NCBI GenBank assembly: GCA_025363495.1 | Contig: JANYDR010000359.1 | Coordinates: 1 to 7,038 of the forward strand | Direction of reading: 5' to 3' | Length of the DNA stretch: 7,038 nt | Source of the DNA: Cyclobacteriaceae bacterium | GTDB lineage: Bacteria > Bacteroidota > Bacteroidia > Cytophagales > Cyclobacteriaceae | Shown: piece by piece, positions 6,474-7,038 of the stretch | How positions within the stretch are numbered: position 1 is the first letter of the stretch | Layout: every line of letters starts with the position of its first letter | Program-made: the position numbers and the translations under genes | Notes under the pieces: model-generated | Told to the model about the DNA's origin: nothing | What the model saw: only the letters and a program-made list of their open reading frames with translations | The model's database searches: none

Positions 6474-7038
6474 AATCTTTAATAGTCTGCTTCATAATAT
6501 TGCCATTCTCCACCACCTGGTTACCAATACAATCTCCAACAGTACAATACTGAAGCGTTGTAATTTCGCTATATACGATGCCCACGGATTTTGCATAGAC
6601 AGATTTTCTTACGTCTTGCCCAACGATGGGATCGTTATCATTATTTTCAATGATCGTAACTGAATCTTCAAATGAAGCACCTGTTCCCTCAAATCTTTTC
6701 ATCCAGTCAGTAATAACGTAATTATCACAATTAATGGAACCATCTGCACACCGGTCAGTTCCGCCGAGTGTATTAAGAGCATTTCCATTCCAGCTTTTTC
6801 CATCTGCGAATGGAAATTCTAACTTAACATAAGAGGTATTGCCTTCGACCAGAACAGCCTGAAATTGGTCCTTATGTGCCGACCATGTCTGGATTGAAGT
6901 CCATGGTTGCGAGGAAGTTGAGCGCTGAAACCGTTCCAAAACATAGTCATACTGCCCTAAAGAAGCAATCGAATCGGTAATTTGGATTTTCAATTCGTAA
7001 GTTGAAGAAACCTGACCGCCAAGTTGGGTATATGATGT
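6460..7038 (-). CDS. Conserved exported protein of unknown function, C-terminal part (cut by right edge)
   Basis: The frame is open to the right edge, giving 192 visible residues without a start; a TTG at 6991-6993 is only an internal codon, because TQLGGQVSSTYE continues the protein upstream. I do not recognise a named domain. The part seen looks like a beta-rich extracytoplasmic protein: YVLERFQRS, SYVKLEFPFADGKSWNGNALNTLGG and KSVGIVYSEITTLQYC are reminiscent of uncharacterised Cytophagales lipoproteins (from memory). Four cysteines form two close pairs, at visible residues 97/104 and 165/170, consistent with disulfides outside the cytoplasm. The missing N-terminus would tell whether a lipobox is present. 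It overlaps the protease start by 14 bp, which suggests coupled translation and a possible partner role, such as a surface or inhibitory companion; that is inference only. Confidence 0.85.
   Translation of the reverse strand, partial: TSYTQLGGQVSSTYELKIQITDSIASLGQYDYVLERFQRSTSSQPWTSIQTWSAHKDQFQAVLVEGNTSYVKLEFPFADGKSWNGNALNTLGGTDRCADGSINCDNYVITDWMKRFEGTGASFEDSVTIIENNDNDPIVGQDVRKSVYAKSVGIVYSEITTLQYCTVGDCIGNQVVENGNIMKQTIKDYGGL

Overview
The window reads as a chromosomal segment of a Bacteroidota bacterium, most likely of the order Cytophagales (inference). The reasons are a gyrase A N-terminus of Bacteroidota type, a subtilisin-like protease ending in a type IX secretion (T9SS) sorting domain, lipoproteins without Shine-Dalgarno sequences, and candidate promoters of the TTG / TAnnTTTG kind. 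Every gene I can support lies on the minus strand, so the genes are read from the right edge towards the left. No phage, transposase, CRISPR array or RNA gene was seen.

Region by region in the direction of transcription: (1) 7038-6460, the 3' part of a gene for a conserved exported protein of unknown function with two closely spaced cysteine pairs. (2) 6473-4866, a secreted S8 (subtilisin) protease with signal peptide, propeptide-like region, complete catalytic residues and a C-terminal T9SS signal. Its start overlaps the end of the preceding gene by 14 bp, so the two are probably co-translated. (3) 4842-4192, ribulose-phosphate 3-epimerase (rpe), 23 bp downstream of the protease. (4) 4143-3553, an LpoB-like outer-membrane lipoprotein. 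(5) 3510-2110, a TPR-containing lipoprotein of the COG3014 type that commonly accompanies LpoB-like proteins. (6) 2030-1023, a predicted outer-membrane beta-barrel with an unusual basic Cys/His tail. (7) 766-1, the N-terminal 255 residues of DNA gyrase subunit A, starting with GTG and cut by the left edge.

Genes 4-6 look like one envelope module: two outer-membrane lipoproteins, one related to activators of peptidoglycan synthases and one a TPR scaffold, followed by a barrel protein. That is the best candidate for a poorly described system in this window, but its function cannot be read from sequence alone. The protease and its upstream partner are a separate secretion-related pair. rpe and gyrA are housekeeping genes.

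Between genes there are short arrays with a 7-bp period. Two of them overlap the stop codon of a gene (the barrel gene and the lpoB-like gene), and the arrays on the two sides of the gyrA-barrel gap are inverted copies of each other. A 9-bp-period array encodes the hydrophobic core of the LpoB-like signal peptide. The barrel gene has no ordinary start codon at the point where its signal peptide seems to begin.
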